DNA of 14,000 nucleotides from an uncultured Actinomycetes bacterium (GTDB lineage: Bacteria; Actinomycetota; Thermoleophilia; Gaiellales; Gaiellaceae): contig CAIYXH010000211.1 in assembly GCA_903930195.1 (NCBI GenBank), forward strand, positions 1 to 14,000. The letters run 5' to 3'. The translations under genes and the position numbers were made by a program. Numbering within the stretch: position 1 is the first letter of the stretch; each line of letters starts with the position of its first letter. Positions 13,447 to 14,000 of the stretch are shown piece by piece. The notes under the pieces are model-generated. The model was given only the letters and a program-made list of their open reading frames with translations. It did no database searches and was not told where the DNA came from.

Positions 13447-14000
13447 ATCCGTCGGTCGGCTATCCAGGCCCGGCAGGCTCGCACTCGGCGGCGGCATCGC
13501 TGCTGCTCGCGCCCGAGTCGCAGCAGGAGCCGCTCGCGAGCTTTGCCTCGGTCGTCGAGGCGACGGTCGCCTCCGAGGTCGAGCTCGGCGTGCTGCCGAT
13601 CGAGAACTCGCTGCACGGCCCGGTCGCCGAGACGCACGACCTGCTCTACGAGGCGCCGCTCTCGATCGTCTCGGAGATCACGCTGCCGATCGTCCACTGC
13701 CTCGTCGCGCGGGAGCCGATCCAGCCGGCCGAGGTGAAGACGCTGCGCTCGTACCCGGTCGCGTTCGACCAGTGCCGCGAGCTCGTGCGGGCGATCAACC
13801 CGCGCCGGATCCCGTCGGCGACGACCGCCGACGCAGCGCGTGAGGTCGCCGAGTCGGACGATCTGACCGAGGCCGCGATCGCGAGCGCCGAGGCAGCCGC
13901 GCGCTACGGCCTCCACGTGATCGCCCGCGACGTCGGCGACCACGCTGCGTTCACCCGCTTCGTCGGCATCGCGGCCTACACGCGGATCGACCGCGCGCCC
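13443..14000 (+). CDS. pheA: Prephenate dehydratase, 3' truncated by window edge
   Basis: The 186 codons present from GTG 13443 to the window end cover the catalytic domain that converts prephenate to phenylpyruvate. Motifs are GYPGPAGSHSAAA at the N-terminus, LGVLPIENSLHGPVAETHDLLYE, the SATTADAAREVAE segment, AAIASAEAAARYGL, and FTRFVGIA with the catalytic Thr in TRF. The C-terminal ACT domain that normally gives phenylalanine control would lie beyond the window. GGAG (13431-13434) is 8 bases from the GTG, and the family starts just before GYPGP, so this start is well supported. It is separate from the chorismate mutase encoded upstream, with leuB between them, unlike the fused P-protein of enterobacteria. 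Confidence 0.93.
   Translation, partial: MNPSVGYPGPAGSHSAAASLLLAPESQQEPLASFASVVEATVASEVELGVLPIENSLHGPVAETHDLLYEAPLSIVSEITLPIVHCLVAREPIQPAEVKTLRSYPVAFDQCRELVRAINPRRIPSATTADAAREVAESDDLTEAAIASAEAAARYGLHVIARDVGDHAAFTRFVGIAAYTRIDRAP

Noticed and set aside
1..14000. tRNA, rRNA, CRISPR, insertion sequence, phage or defence genes
   Set aside because: None seen on either strand; every large reading frame with recognisable motifs belongs to metabolism, peroxide detoxification or a HxlR regulator.

Overview
The window is very GC-rich and densely coded, with many GTG starts and 4-base stop/start overlaps (ATGA, GTGA). It reads as a high-GC actinobacterium. The overall look of the proteins suggests Thermoleophilia (Solirubrobacterales and relatives), but that placement is an inference without a search. 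No mobile element, CRISPR array, rRNA or tRNA was seen. The content is almost entirely amino-acid biosynthesis.

Layout: (1) Bases 1-629 hold the 3' part of a 1-Cys peroxiredoxin, closed by a strong hairpin terminator at 652-683. (2) Bases 794-1192 hold a HxlR-family regulator, possibly leaderless. (3) Bases 1193-1519 hold no large gene but are the richest regulatory stretch. They contain a TTGACA promoter overlapped by a nested inverted repeat, a 26-residue leader peptide ending in a Val/Leu/Ile-rich run, a set of mutually exclusive RNA stems, and a 23-residue micro-ORF with a strong Shine-Dalgarno that overlaps the ilvB start. This looks like a ribosome-mediated attenuator. (4) Bases 1520-9613 are one tightly packed plus-strand operon: ilvB-ilvN-ilvC-hom-thrC-thrB-ilvD. 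It joins the branched-chain pathway (acetohydroxyacid synthase, reductoisomerase, dihydroxyacid dehydratase) to the homoserine-to-threonine branch, which supplies the precursor of isoleucine. (5) A convergent junction at 9614-9714 carries two inverted copies of a short palindromic repeat. (6) A minus-strand class I aminotransferase resembling AlaC lies at 9715-10884. (7) It is divergent, with only 28 bases between starts, from a second plus-strand operon running off the right edge: a zinc-ribbon threonine synthase paralogue, a monofunctional AroQ chorismate mutase, leuB, and a partial prephenate dehydratase (pheA). A third copy of the palindromic repeat sits between leuB and pheA.

Together the genes make valine, isoleucine, leucine (one step), threonine and phenylalanine, plus probably alanine by transamination of pyruvate. 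The points most worth a second look are the ilv leader/attenuator, the GGGAC...GTCCC repeat family placed just after stop codons, and the presence of two different threonine synthases within 7 kb. I did not find a defence system, mobile element or otherwise unknown multi-gene system here.
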